The notes: generated by a model not told the origin, from the letters alone. A DNA stretch of 7,879 nucleotides from an uncultured Lachnospiraceae bacterium (GCA_905209865.1 CAJLUP010000082.1:1-7879), one strand, 5' to 3'. Positions 1-6,527 are shown, counted from the stretch's first letter. Numbers and translations: made by a program.

Positions 1-54
1 ACCTATGACCCTCTGCTTGTAAGGCAGATGCTCTCCCAGCTGAGCTAAGACCCC
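1..54 (-). tRNA. tRNA-Val (anticodon UAC), 3' end cut by window edge
   Basis: Read leftward from 54, the sequence gives a 7-nt acceptor strand (GGGGTCT), a D arm with GCTC/GAGC pairing, and an anticodon stem TCTGC/GCAGA enclosing the 7-nt loop CTTACAA. The anticodon is therefore TAC (positions 21-19), which reads valine GUA codons. The variable loop and the start of the T arm are visible, and the rest lies beyond position 1. It is transcribed away from all the protein genes here and has its own promoter at 98-127. Because this is a window edge, more tRNA or rRNA genes may follow on that side. Confidence 0.95.
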
Positions 55-97
55 ATATTGTTTGGGTTTCAGAAGCTTTTCCGTAACCCGCTCCGCT

Positions 98-127
98 ATT
101 ATACTATTATTTTTCATCAAATGTCAA
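98..127 (-). promoter_or_regulatory. Promoter of the tRNA-Val transcript
   Basis: On the minus strand a perfect -35 box TTGACA (127-122) is followed after 18 bp by a perfect -10 box TATAAT (103-98). Transcription would start near 91, about 37 nt before the tRNA. The DNA just upstream of the -35 box (about 128-160) consists of alternating A and T tracts, as expected for an UP element that contacts the RNA polymerase alpha subunit. This architecture is typical of strong stable-RNA promoters. The UP element is inference from composition only. Confidence 0.85.
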
Positions 128-342
128 CACTTTTTTTGAAAAAATTTAAAAAGTTTTTTGAGGAGAAAAATGTAAAAGTAAATTCCGGTTTTCCTTTGGA
201 CATGTCATACGTGTTTTTAGTATGTGTTTTTGCTTTATCAACCTGTGTAATAAGGGACGGGATGTTAATGGGGCACTGTAAAAGGCGTATTATGTGAATA
301 CCATTTTCTGAGTATTTCTAAACAGTATTTTCTGAACAATGC
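128..342. other. AT-rich non-coding region between divergent transcripts
   Basis: No convincing gene lies between the tRNA-Val promoter and the promoter of the first rightward gene. The reading frame open over 58-297 has no ribosome binding site at its start and would run across the tRNA promoter. The A/T tracts at 128-160 probably belong to that promoter. Near 303-335 there are three imperfect direct copies of a TATTTTCTGA-like word (303-311, 312-320, 325-335), just upstream of the rightward promoter. A small imperfect inverted repeat, GTATT/AATAC, lies at 287-301. I cannot assign a function to either. Confidence 0.5.
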
Positions 343-371
343 TTTAAGGGAAAAAGAAAATATGTTACAAT
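343..371 (+). promoter_or_regulatory. Probable promoter of the upstream three-gene unit
   Basis: An extended -10 element TGTTACAAT (363-371, with TACAAT as the -10 box) lies 17 bp after a poor -35 hexamer TTTAAG (343-348). The extended TG motif could compensate for the weak -35. Transcription would begin near 378, leaving a short leader with GGAGG at 390-394 before the ATG at 404. No other start signal for the 404-2799 genes is visible. Confidence 0.5.
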
Positions 372-403
372 GAAACACAGAATAATTACGGAGGAAAAGT
401 GAA

Positions 404-1051
404 ATGAATAAAAAGGGAGGATATATATTTCGCATTGTTTTAGGCGGATATTTGGCTTGGCTGGGGATCAGGATGTTAATAGAGGTGACGAAGGAAAGAC
501 CTAACAATATGATTTTTATGGGCGTGATGTCTGTGATTTTTATATTAATTGGTTCGTCATATGGAATCTATTATTTAAAAAAGCTGTTTGATTTGAAAAA
601 AGAAAGTTCGGGAATTGAAGAGGAAAAAGAGGAAGCGGAGACTCCGGTGAAAGAATTAACAGAACGGAAGGCACTGGAGACGATTTCGTTGAAAAAAGAA
701 CAAAATGAGAAAGAGAAAACGGAAACAGCGCCGGATGCAGCGGCTGAATCAAAGCAACAGACAAAAGAGACGGAAAAACCGGATGAAAGAGAGAATGCTC
801 AGGAAATACGCTTCGAAGAAAAGACTGATGGAGACAGTCAAAAGTCGGAAGATGAAACAGATAAAGATGGAGTGGAAAAATCAGATGTGCAAGATAAGCA
901 TAAAGCCGAAGACAGGGCAGACAGCGATGCATTGAAAGAAGAGAAACACAGGAAAGATACAGAAGAGCAAGAAAAATCTTTAGTAATACAAATAGAATCA
1001 GAAAAAAATGTAATAGAAAACGAAATAGAAAATGATTATGAGGAGAGATGA
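404..1051 (+). CDS. Hypothetical membrane protein with two N-terminal helices and a long charged tail
   Basis: I do not recognise this 215-residue protein. Two hydrophobic segments, about residues 8-26 and 37-57, are joined by a short polar loop, and basic residues flank the first segment on its N-terminal side and follow the second. By the positive-inside rule both ends should be cytoplasmic. Residues of about 64-215 are almost entirely Glu, Lys, Asp, Gln, Ser and Thr, with no cysteine and few hydrophobics. This tail should be disordered or form a single charged helix or coiled coil. The start is well supported by GGAGG at 390-394, 9 nt before the ATG. Its stop codon lies 2 nt before the preferred ispF start, so the two are probably co-transcribed and translationally coupled. 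The tail is low-complexity, so long open frames in other phases over it are artefacts. Its function is unknown; a membrane anchor or scaffold is only one guess. Confidence 0.8.
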   Translation: MNKKGGYIFRIVLGGYLAWLGIRMLIEVTKERPNNMIFMGVMSVIFILIGSSYGIYYLKKLFDLKKESSGIEEEKEEAETPVKELTERKALETISLKKEQNEKEKTETAPDAAAESKQQTKETEKPDERENAQEIRFEEKTDGDSQKSEDETDKDGVEKSDVQDKHKAEDRADSDALKEEKHRKDTEEQEKSLVIQIESEKNVIENEIENDYEER

Positions 1052-1053
1052 CG

Positions 1054-1605
1054 ATGCGGGTAGGTATGGGATATGATGTTCACAGGTTGGCGAAAGACAG
1101 GAAGATGATTTTAGGCGGAGTAGAAATTCCTTATGAAAAAGGTCTTCTTGGTCACTCGGATGCAGATGTACTTGTTCATGCCGTTATGGATGCTCTTTTA
1201 GGAGCTGCTGCGTTAGGGGATATCGGAAAACATTTTCCGGATACAGATCCGGCGTATAAAGGAATTTCAAGTATCCTGCTGCTTAAGCATGTAGGGAAGT
1301 TGTTGGATGAGAATGGGTATACGATTGAGAATATTGATGCGACAATTATAGCACAGCGTCCGAAAATGCGGCCGTATATAGATACAATGCGTCAAAATAT
1401 TGCGGATGCTCTTTGCATCGAGACCGATCAGGTGAATGTGAAAGCGACAACAGAGGAAGGTCTTGGATTTACAGGCGAAGGAGAAGGCATTTCCTCGCAG
1501 GCGATTTGTGCGATTGAGAAGTATATGAATTACAGCAGTGTAGATATGACTCCGGAACATAGAATGTGCAGCGGATGCTGTTCGCAAGGTGGAGGGATTG
1601 AGTAG
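1054..1605 (+). CDS. ispF: 2-C-methyl-D-erythritol 2,4-cyclodiphosphate synthase with C-terminal extension
   Basis: IspF converts CDP-methylerythritol 2-phosphate to methylerythritol cyclodiphosphate, the fifth step of the MEP route to isoprenoids. It is a cytoplasmic, zinc-dependent trimer. The N-terminus MRVGMGYDVHR carries zinc ligands D8 and H10. The third ligand, H42, lies in the stretch after LLGHSDAD (32-39). FPDTDP (61-66) and KATTEEGLGFTGEGEGIS (130-147) match the conserved substrate-binding regions. I chose the ATG at 1054 over the in-frame ATG at 1048: AGGAG (1041-1045) is 8 nt from 1054 but only 2 nt from 1048, and the family normally begins MR-x-G. The core ends near residue 157, the usual full length. 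Here about 27 more residues follow, with three cysteines (C172, C175, C176) and a glycine run. That tail also encodes the ribosome binding site of the next gene. The enzyme call is very secure; the role of the tail is unknown. Confidence 0.97.
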   Translation: MRVGMGYDVHRLAKDRKMILGGVEIPYEKGLLGHSDADVLVHAVMDALLGAAALGDIGKHFPDTDPAYKGISSILLLKHVGKLLDENGYTIENIDATIIAQRPKMRPYIDTMRQNIADALCIETDQVNVKATTEEGLGFTGEGEGISSQAICAIEKYMNYSSVDMTPEHRMCSGCCSQGGGIE

Positions 1606-2799
1606 ATGATCATTCGCAAGATGATGCAGAGCGAGCATGCGCTTACCCGAGAATTATGGGAAGAGGTATTTCCTGAAGATACGAAAGCTTTTTTGGACTA
1701 TTATTATTATATTAAAGCGGCGAAAAACAGGATTTATGTTGTGGAGGAAGATGAAAAGATCTGTTCTATGCTTCAACTGAATCCTTATGAGATCAAGATT
1801 GGCAGTATGACGTTTCCATCAGAATATATTATTGCTGTTGCGACGAAAAAAGAATATCGTAGTAGAGGATATATGCGTGGGTTACTGAGTGTTGCTTTGG
1901 AAGAGATGTATGCAGAAAAAATGCCGCTTACATTTTTGATGCCTGCAGCGGAGGCGATTTATACGCCGTATGATTTTCGGTATATTTATAGTCAGTACGT
2001 TCAGAAAATCATACCGGATGAGGAATGGGACTCTCGTTTTGCATGTCGGCCGGCGGGAGAAGGAAAACTGGAATTTTCTGATGCCGGATTATGGGATGCC
2101 GAGGAAATGACTGCTTTTTTTGAAAAATATTTTTCGGATTATTGGCAAGTCTATGCGAAGAGAGATGCTGCTTATTATCAGACAATGATCTTAGAACAAC
2201 AAAGTGAGAAAGGCGGCGTCAGGCTTATGAGAGAAGACGGCGTTTTGAAAGGGTTTTATGCATATGCGTTTGAGGATGGTCTTGAGGTGAGAGAACCATT
2301 GTACTTGAAGAAATATGAAGATGAATTTGAAAAGTCACTATGGCAGCTTTTGAAACAGAAATATGTTAAGAAACCAGGGTACGAGGGAGAGAAAACAGAG
2401 AAGCCGATAAAGATCTATGCGTCTTTGTCCGCAGAAAATTCAAATATACATCCGATGATTATGGCAAGAATTGTGTGTTTACCAGAATTCTTAAAAGCAA
2501 TGACGGTTTCAGAAGGAGAAACGCTTAATTGTTCTTTTGCGGTGATTGATCCGATTTTGCATAAAAACAGCCGTGTGTGGCGGTTGACGAGTGAAGTGGG
2601 GGAAGAGAGGATTCATGTGCGGGAAACAGAGGATTCCCAAGGCGTCTTTCCGATTGCAGATCTGACAGAATATTTGTTTGGCAGGATCGGGCTGGAAGAA
2701 TTGAGAGACAGAGAAGGCGTGTTGTATACAAATCAGCTCGGCGAAGAGTTGGAGAAAATAAAAAAACTGGAAAAAGTATATTTTAATGAGGTTGTTTGA
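1606..2799 (+). CDS. Eis-like GNAT-family N-acetyltransferase
   Basis: The 397-residue protein has the size and apparent order of Eis-type acetyltransferases: an N-terminal GNAT domain (about 1-130), a second degenerate GNAT-like region (about 150-280) and a C-terminal SCP2-like region (about 283-397). The acetyl-CoA pyrophosphate-binding motif is visible in IAVATKKEYRSRGYMRGLL (76-94), with its Arg and Gly pattern. It is followed by FLMPAAEAIYTPYDFRY (110-126), typical of the end of the catalytic domain. Eis relatives acetylate amines on aminoglycosides, peptides or proteins, but the substrate here cannot be read from sequence. The ATG directly abuts the ispF stop codon, with GGAGGG at 1591-1596 placed 9 nt upstream inside ispF, so translation is probably coupled. 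No terminator is evident after its stop. The family call is firm, the Eis subgroup likely and the substrate unknown. Confidence 0.85.
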   Translation: MIIRKMMQSEHALTRELWEEVFPEDTKAFLDYYYYIKAAKNRIYVVEEDEKICSMLQLNPYEIKIGSMTFPSEYIIAVATKKEYRSRGYMRGLLSVALEEMYAEKMPLTFLMPAAEAIYTPYDFRYIYSQYVQKIIPDEEWDSRFACRPAGEGKLEFSDAGLWDAEEMTAFFEKYFSDYWQVYAKRDAAYYQTMILEQQSEKGGVRLMREDGVLKGFYAYAFEDGLEVREPLYLKKYEDEFEKSLWQLLKQKYVKKPGYEGEKTEKPIKIYASLSAENSNIHPMIMARIVCLPEFLKAMTVSEGETLNCSFAVIDPILHKNSRVWRLTSEVGEERIHVRETEDSQGVFPIADLTEYLFGRIGLEELRDREGVLYTNQLGEELEKIKKLEKVYFNEVV

Positions 2800-2852
2800 T
2801 TGAAAAAAGAGTGTGAAAGGCAGAAAAAACAAGACATCAAAAGAAAGCGGTA

Positions 2853-2881
2853 TTGACAAAAACGGGGAATTTGCATAATAT
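2853..2881 (+). promoter_or_regulatory. Promoter of the cysteine T-box operon
   Basis: A perfect -35 box TTGACA (2853-2858) is followed after 17 bp by TAATAT (2876-2881). The surrounding run CATAATATAAAT offers alternative -10 registers (CATAAT at 2874 or TATAAA at 2879) with poorer spacing. Transcription would start near 2888, just before the T-box structure. No terminator separates it from the acetyltransferase gene upstream, so some read-through from that side is possible. Confidence 0.75.
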
Positions 2882-2889
2882 AAATTATA

Positions 2890-3146
2890 TGTTGAAAAGT
2901 TGAAAAATAAAAAAGCAGAGAACGGAAAGAGTAACAGATGACAGCGGTTCACAGAGAGAGAATGTCGGAGGCTGAAAGCATTCTTGTACTTGTCTGATTT
3001 GTGAAGTGCATCCGGGAGCTGATTAGGTGAAGTGATAAGTAGCCTGATCCGTTTGGCATACGTTACAGGCTATTGAGTGAAAGAAAAATCTTTTAATAGA
3101 GTGGAACCGCGGAAAAACTTCGTCTCTGAATGGAGACGGAGTTTTT
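2890..3146 (+). promoter_or_regulatory. T-box leader sensing tRNA-Cys
   Basis: This leader binds uncharged tRNA-Cys and then lets transcription proceed into cysE-cysS. Stem I is recognisable from the AGAGTA motif (2928-2933), the pairing TTCACA (2948-2953) with TGTGAA (3000-3005), and the distal hairpin GAATG/CATTC around GGCTGAAAG. The specifier codon follows as GAAG-TGC-A, with TGC (cysteine) at 3007-3009. A 7-bp hairpin TAGCCTG/CAGGCTA spans 3040-3072. The conserved T-box word AGAGTGGAACCGCGG is at 3098-3112; its TGGA would pair with a tRNA ending UCCA, and U is the usual discriminator base of tRNA-Cys, which independently supports cysteine. The terminator follows at 3113-3146. Only about 18 nt separate Stem I from the 7-bp hairpin, so the usual Stem II and IIA/B elements seem reduced or absent. 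I could not settle the pairing below the specifier loop. Confidence 0.93.
3113..3146 (+). terminator. Regulated intrinsic terminator of the T-box
   Basis: The strand AAAAACTTCGTCTC (3113-3126) pairs with GAGACGGAGTTTTT (3133-3146) around a 6-nt loop, giving a 14-bp stem with one G-U pair. It ends in a U-run that is partly in the stem, with a further TTTT shortly after. It starts right after the T-box word, so tRNA-stabilised antiterminator folding would compete with it. Without uncharged tRNA-Cys, transcription should stop here, before cysE. Confidence 0.92.
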
Positions 3147-3202
3147 ATGTTTTATGCAGTATGGCGAATAAAGTGGAACAAAAAATTTTGTGGGAGAACA
3201 AA

Positions 3203-3889
3203 ATGGGTATTATATCTTATATCAAGGAAGAAATTCAAGTTGTGCGGGAAAGAGATCCGGCAATAAAATCAAATATGGAAGTTTTACTATATCCGAGTTT
3301 TCGTGTAATACTCAGATATAGGGTAGCCCATAAGTTGTATTTGAAGAAACATTATTTTTGGGCAAGATGGATTTCCCAGAGAGCCGCGCGAAAAACAGGG
3401 ATTGAGATCCATCCGGGAGCGACAATCGGACGAGGATTGTTTATCGATCATGGGAGCGGTGTTATTATCGGTGAGACAACGGTGATCGGTGATAATGTGA
3501 CTCTTTATCAAGGGGTGACTTTGGGAGGAACAGGAAAAGAGCAGGGAAAACGGCATCCTACGCTGGAAGATAATGTAATGGTAAGCGCCGGAGCCAAGAT
3601 ACTTGGATCTTTTACGATTGGAGAAAATTCGAAAATCGGAGCCGGATCGGTTGTGTTGGAAGAGGTTCCGCCGAATTGTACAGTCGTTGGAGTGCCCGGA
3701 CGTATTGTTAAGATGGATAATAAGAAGGTGCCAAGATCGGATATGGATCAAGTTCACCTTCCGGATCCGGTGTTGTCGGATATTAAGAAGCTTCAGGAAG
3801 AAAATTTGAGGCTGCATAAAGAATTAAAACATTTGGTGAAAGAGATAAGATGTGTGGAAAGGAAAGAAGATTATGATGAAGATTTATAA
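3203..3889 (+). CDS. cysE: Serine O-acetyltransferase
   Basis: CysE transfers an acetyl group from acetyl-CoA to L-serine to make O-acetylserine, the precursor to which cysteine synthase adds sulfide. It acts in the cytoplasm. The 228 residues fit the short Bacillus-type family. An N-terminal helical region (1-66) precedes a left-handed beta-helix of hexapeptide repeats (about 67-170). That region contains IDHGSGVIIGET (81-92) with the catalytic His at 83, the GGTGKEQGKRHP loop (108-119) with H118, and GVPGRIV (163-169). The C-terminus (about 190-222) is Leu/Lys/Glu-rich and may form a short coiled coil. I chose ATG 3203, with GGGAG (3192-3196) 6 nt upstream and the family-like start MGIISYIKEEI. 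The frame stays open upstream through the T-box terminator to a GTG at 3077, and an in-frame ATG at 3161 lacks a well-placed ribosome binding site. Either would give a misannotated N-terminus. Confidence 0.96.
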   Translation: MGIISYIKEEIQVVRERDPAIKSNMEVLLYPSFRVILRYRVAHKLYLKKHYFWARWISQRAARKTGIEIHPGATIGRGLFIDHGSGVIIGETTVIGDNVTLYQGVTLGGTGKEQGKRHPTLEDNVMVSAGAKILGSFTIGENSKIGAGSVVLEEVPPNCTVVGVPGRIVKMDNKKVPRSDMDQVHLPDPVLSDIKKLQEENLRLHKELKHLVKEIRCVERKEDYDEDL

Positions 3890-5282
3890 TACACTGTCAA
3901 AAAGGAAAGAAGAATTTGTGCCTTTGGAAGAAGGTAAAGTAAAAATGTATGTATGCGGTCCTACAGTATACAATTTTATTCATATAGGAAATGCAAGACC
4001 TATGATCGCATTTGATACGGTGCGTCGTTATTTTGAATATAAAGGTTATGAAGTGAATTTTGTATCCAATTTTACAGACGTAGATGATAAGATCATTAAG
4101 AAGGCGATTGAAGAAGGCGTTACTGCGGATGAGATCTCAAAAAGATATATTGCAGAATGCAAGAAAGATATGGAAGCGATGAATGTAAAGCCGGCAACAA
4201 AAAATCCGCTTGCAACAGAAGAAATATGCGGTATGGTAGATATGATTTCCACTTTGATCGAAAAAGGATATGCTTACGAAAAGAACGGAACAGTGTATTA
4301 CCGTACAAGAAAATTTGAAGGATACGGAAAATTGTCTCATAAGAATCTGGATGATCTTCGCTCAGGAGGAAGATCTCTTCTTGTTACAGGAGAAGACGAG
4401 AAGGAAGATCCGCTTGATTTTGTTCTTTGGAAACCGAAAAAAGAGGGAGAACCTGCATGGGAATCGCCGTGGAGTGAGGGACGTCCGGGTTGGCATATTG
4501 AATGCTCAGAGATGTCTAAAAAATATCTTGGAGAGCAGATTGATATTCATGCCGGCGGGGAAGATTTGATCTTTCCACATCATGAAAATGAAATTGCTCA
4601 GAGCGAAGCTGCGAATGGAAAGGAATTTGCAAAATATTGGATGCATAATGGATTTCTTAATATTGACAATAAAAAGATGTCAAAATCATTGGGAAACTTT
4701 TTCACAGTAAGAGAAATTGGAGAAAAATACGATCTTCAAATTTTAAGATTTTTCATGTTAAGCGCACATTACAGAAGTCCGCTTAATTTCAGTGCAGAAT
4801 TAATGGAAGCAGCAAAAAATTCTTTGGAGAGAATTATTACTGCGGCAGATAACTTGAAATTCCTTATCTCGAATGCATCTGAAGAGAAGATGGCTGAGTC
4901 GGAGAAAGAGTTGTTTGAAAAATCAGCGGAATATGTAGATGCCTTTGAGCGGGCAATGGATGATGATTTCAATACAGCGGATGCGATTGCTGCAATTTTT
5001 GATCTTGTTAAATATATAAATACAACTGCCGACGGCACAAGATCAAAAGAATATTTAGAAAGTCTGCTTGACAGATTGTGTTTGCTGACAGATGTACTTG
5101 GAATTATCGTAACAAAAGAAGCGGAAATGCTGGACTCTGAAATTGAAGAGATGATAGAAAAAAGACAGGCTGCCAGAAAAGAACGAAACTTTGCCTTGGC
5201 AGATCAGATCAGAGATGAACTTTTGGCAAAAGGGATTATTCTTGAGGATACGCGAGAGGGAGTAAAATGGAAAAAAGCATAG
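3873..5282 (+). CDS. cysS: Cysteinyl-tRNA synthetase
   Basis: CysS attaches cysteine to tRNA-Cys using ATP. It is a class I synthetase of 469 residues, close to the E. coli length. Visible signatures are MYVCGPTVYNFIHIGNAR (25-42), with the HIGH-type element HIGN and zinc ligand C28; GWHIECSEM (206-214), with C211; FPHHENEIAQSE (234-245), with H236 and E240; and KKMSKSLGN (267-275), the ATP-binding KMSKS loop. The four zinc ligands align with C28, C209, H234 and E238 of the E. coli enzyme and provide its cysteine selectivity. The C-terminal helical anticodon-binding region is complete. It overlaps cysE by 17 nt. ATG 3873 and ATG 3876 are both possible starts; GGAAAG at 3861-3866 is better spaced for 3873, and the difference is one residue. 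It should be induced by the T-box when its own product, charged tRNA-Cys, runs low. Confidence 0.98.
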   Translation: MMKIYNTLSKRKEEFVPLEEGKVKMYVCGPTVYNFIHIGNARPMIAFDTVRRYFEYKGYEVNFVSNFTDVDDKIIKKAIEEGVTADEISKRYIAECKKDMEAMNVKPATKNPLATEEICGMVDMISTLIEKGYAYEKNGTVYYRTRKFEGYGKLSHKNLDDLRSGGRSLLVTGEDEKEDPLDFVLWKPKKEGEPAWESPWSEGRPGWHIECSEMSKKYLGEQIDIHAGGEDLIFPHHENEIAQSEAANGKEFAKYWMHNGFLNIDNKKMSKSLGNFFTVREIGEKYDLQILRFFMLSAHYRSPLNFSAELMEAAKNSLERIITAADNLKFLISNASEEKMAESEKELFEKSAEYVDAFERAMDDDFNTADAIAAIFDLVKYINTTADGTRSKEYLESLLDRLCLLTDVLGIIVTKEAEMLDSEIEEMIEKRQAARKERNFALADQIRDELLAKGIILEDTREGVKWKKA

Positions 5283-5734
5283 AGCATGGATTTGAGTATT
5301 ATATGAGCCAGATTCCGGGAATGAAGCAGGCAGATCCAAAATCGAGTTCGCCGCTCGTTTTAGCTTATATCGGGGACTGCGTCTTTGACCTTATCATTAA
5401 AATGAAAGTGGCGGGGCGGGGAAGCAGACAGGTTCATAAGCTGCACGAAGAGACAAGCAGATATGTACAGGCGTCCGCGCAGTCATTTATGATGCGGGCG
5501 ATGCAGGAGCATCTTACAGAAGAAGAACATGCCGTATATCGAAGAGGGAGAAATGCACGGAGTGTTTCTCCTGCAAAAAACCAGTCTATTACGGATTACA
5601 GAAGAGCAACAGGGTTTGAGGCGCTGCTCGGTTATCTTTATTTGAAACAAGAATATGAGCGTCTCATCAAACTTGTAACGATTGGATTGGAAAGTATAGA
5701 GAAGGAATTGGAAAATGGAGAAAACAATAGCTGA
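5267..5734 (+). CDS. mrnC: Mini-ribonuclease III (23S rRNA maturation)
   Basis: MrnC is a homodimeric, magnesium-dependent endonuclease that trims the ends of 23S rRNA precursors in Gram-positive bacteria. It consists of an RNase III catalytic domain without the double-stranded RNA-binding domain. The RNase III-like signature is seen at LAYIGDCVFDLIIK (32-45), where D37 matches the catalytic aspartate position. The second conserved acidic site is in TGFEALLGYLYL (115-126), with E118. KLHEETSRYVQASAQ (58-72) and RRGRNARS (92-99) are also typical of the family. At 155 residues it is slightly longer than the Bacillus protein, the excess being at the N-terminus. The start overlaps cysS by 16 nt, with GAGGGAG (5256-5262) just upstream. 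Its place directly after cysS is the same as in Bacillus, which supports orthology. Confidence 0.95.
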   Translation: MEKSIEHGFEYYMSQIPGMKQADPKSSSPLVLAYIGDCVFDLIIKMKVAGRGSRQVHKLHEETSRYVQASAQSFMMRAMQEHLTEEEHAVYRRGRNARSVSPAKNQSITDYRRATGFEALLGYLYLKQEYERLIKLVTIGLESIEKELENGENNS

Positions 5735-6491
5735 TAGAGCAGAAGAAACGAAAGAGCATACATTAGTCATCGAAGGGCGAAATGCAGTATTGGAAGCGTT
5801 TCGTTCGGGAAGAACGATCGATAAATTGTTTGTGTTGGACGGATGTCAGGACGGACCGGTACGAACAATCGTGCGGGAAGCAAAAAAGCATGGTGCGATT
5901 TTGAATTTTGTCAGTAAAGAAAGGCTGTCTCAGCTTACGCAAACCGGAAGGCATCAAGGTGTTATCGCCTATGCTGCCGCCTATGATTATGCTGAAGTCG
6001 ACGATATGCTTGAACTTGCAAAAGAGAGAGGAGAAGATCCGTTTTTGATCATACTGGACGGGATTGAAGATCCTCATAATTTGGGAGCGATCATAAGAAC
6101 CGCAAATATTGCCGGGGCTCATGGAGTGATCATTCCAAAAAGAAGAGCTGTCGGACTGACGGCAACTGTGGCTAAAACATCGGCAGGAGCGTTGAATTAT
6201 ACTCCGGTTGCAAAGGTGACAAACCTCGTAAAGACAATGGAGGAATTGAAGGAAAAAGGAATTTGGTTTGTCTGCGCTGATATGGACGGACAGGAAATGT
6301 ATGATCTGAATCTTACAGGTCCGATTGGACTTGTCATTGGAAACGAAGGAGATGGCGTCAGCAGATTAGTGAAAGAAACTTGCGATTTTGTGGCGGCAAT
6401 TCCGATGAAAGGTGAGATTACTTCTCTGAATGCTTCTGTGGCAGGAGGTGTTCTTGCCTATGAAATCGTCAGACAGAGACTTGCAAAATAA
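5715..6491 (+). CDS. rlmB: 23S rRNA 2'-O-ribose guanosine methyltransferase (SpoU/TrmH family)
   Basis: This SPOUT-class enzyme uses S-adenosylmethionine to methylate a ribose 2'-OH, most likely of G2251 in the 23S rRNA P-loop. An N-terminal L30e-like substrate-binding domain (about 16-90, beginning VIEGRNAVLEAF) precedes the knotted catalytic domain. All three SpoU motifs are present: DPHNLGAIIRTA (119-130), with the conserved Asn and Arg; GLVIGNEGDGVS (205-216); and IPMKGEITSLNASVAGGVLA (229-248). The length of 258 is normal. It overlaps mrnC by 20 nt. The RlmB assignment rests on the full-length two-domain form and the mrnC neighbourhood. The Bacillus homologue also has a close tRNA-modifying paralogue, so the exact target nucleotide is inference. 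Confidence 0.92.
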   Translation: MEKTIADRAEETKEHTLVIEGRNAVLEAFRSGRTIDKLFVLDGCQDGPVRTIVREAKKHGAILNFVSKERLSQLTQTGRHQGVIAYAAAYDYAEVDDMLELAKERGEDPFLIILDGIEDPHNLGAIIRTANIAGAHGVIIPKRRAVGLTATVAKTSAGALNYTPVAKVTNLVKTMEELKEKGIWFVCADMDGQEMYDLNLTGPIGLVIGNEGDGVSRLVKETCDFVAAIPMKGEITSLNASVAGGVLAYEIVRQRLAK

Positions 6492-6527
6492 GACAATTAA
6501 AGCAGCGTTTGAAGGGTGTTTTAAAGG

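Noticed and set aside
206..231. CATAC/GTATG hairpin followed by T-rich DNA, considered as a terminator
   Set aside because: Only 5 AT-leaning base pairs with a 9-nt loop, and no rightward gene ends upstream of it.
58..297. Open frame of 79 codons on the plus strand
   Set aside because: No ribosome binding site, it crosses the consensus tRNA-Val promoter, and its composition simply follows the AT-rich DNA.
540..935. Long open frames on both strands over the charged tail of the 404-1051 gene
   Set aside because: They are produced by the low-complexity GAA/AAA-rich coding of that tail; they lack start signals and give biased, unrecognisable proteins.
2938..2997. A 19-codon ATG frame upstream of cysE, considered as a leader peptide
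   Set aside because: It lies entirely within T-box Stem I, contains no cysteine codon, and the RNA structure explains the conservation expected there.
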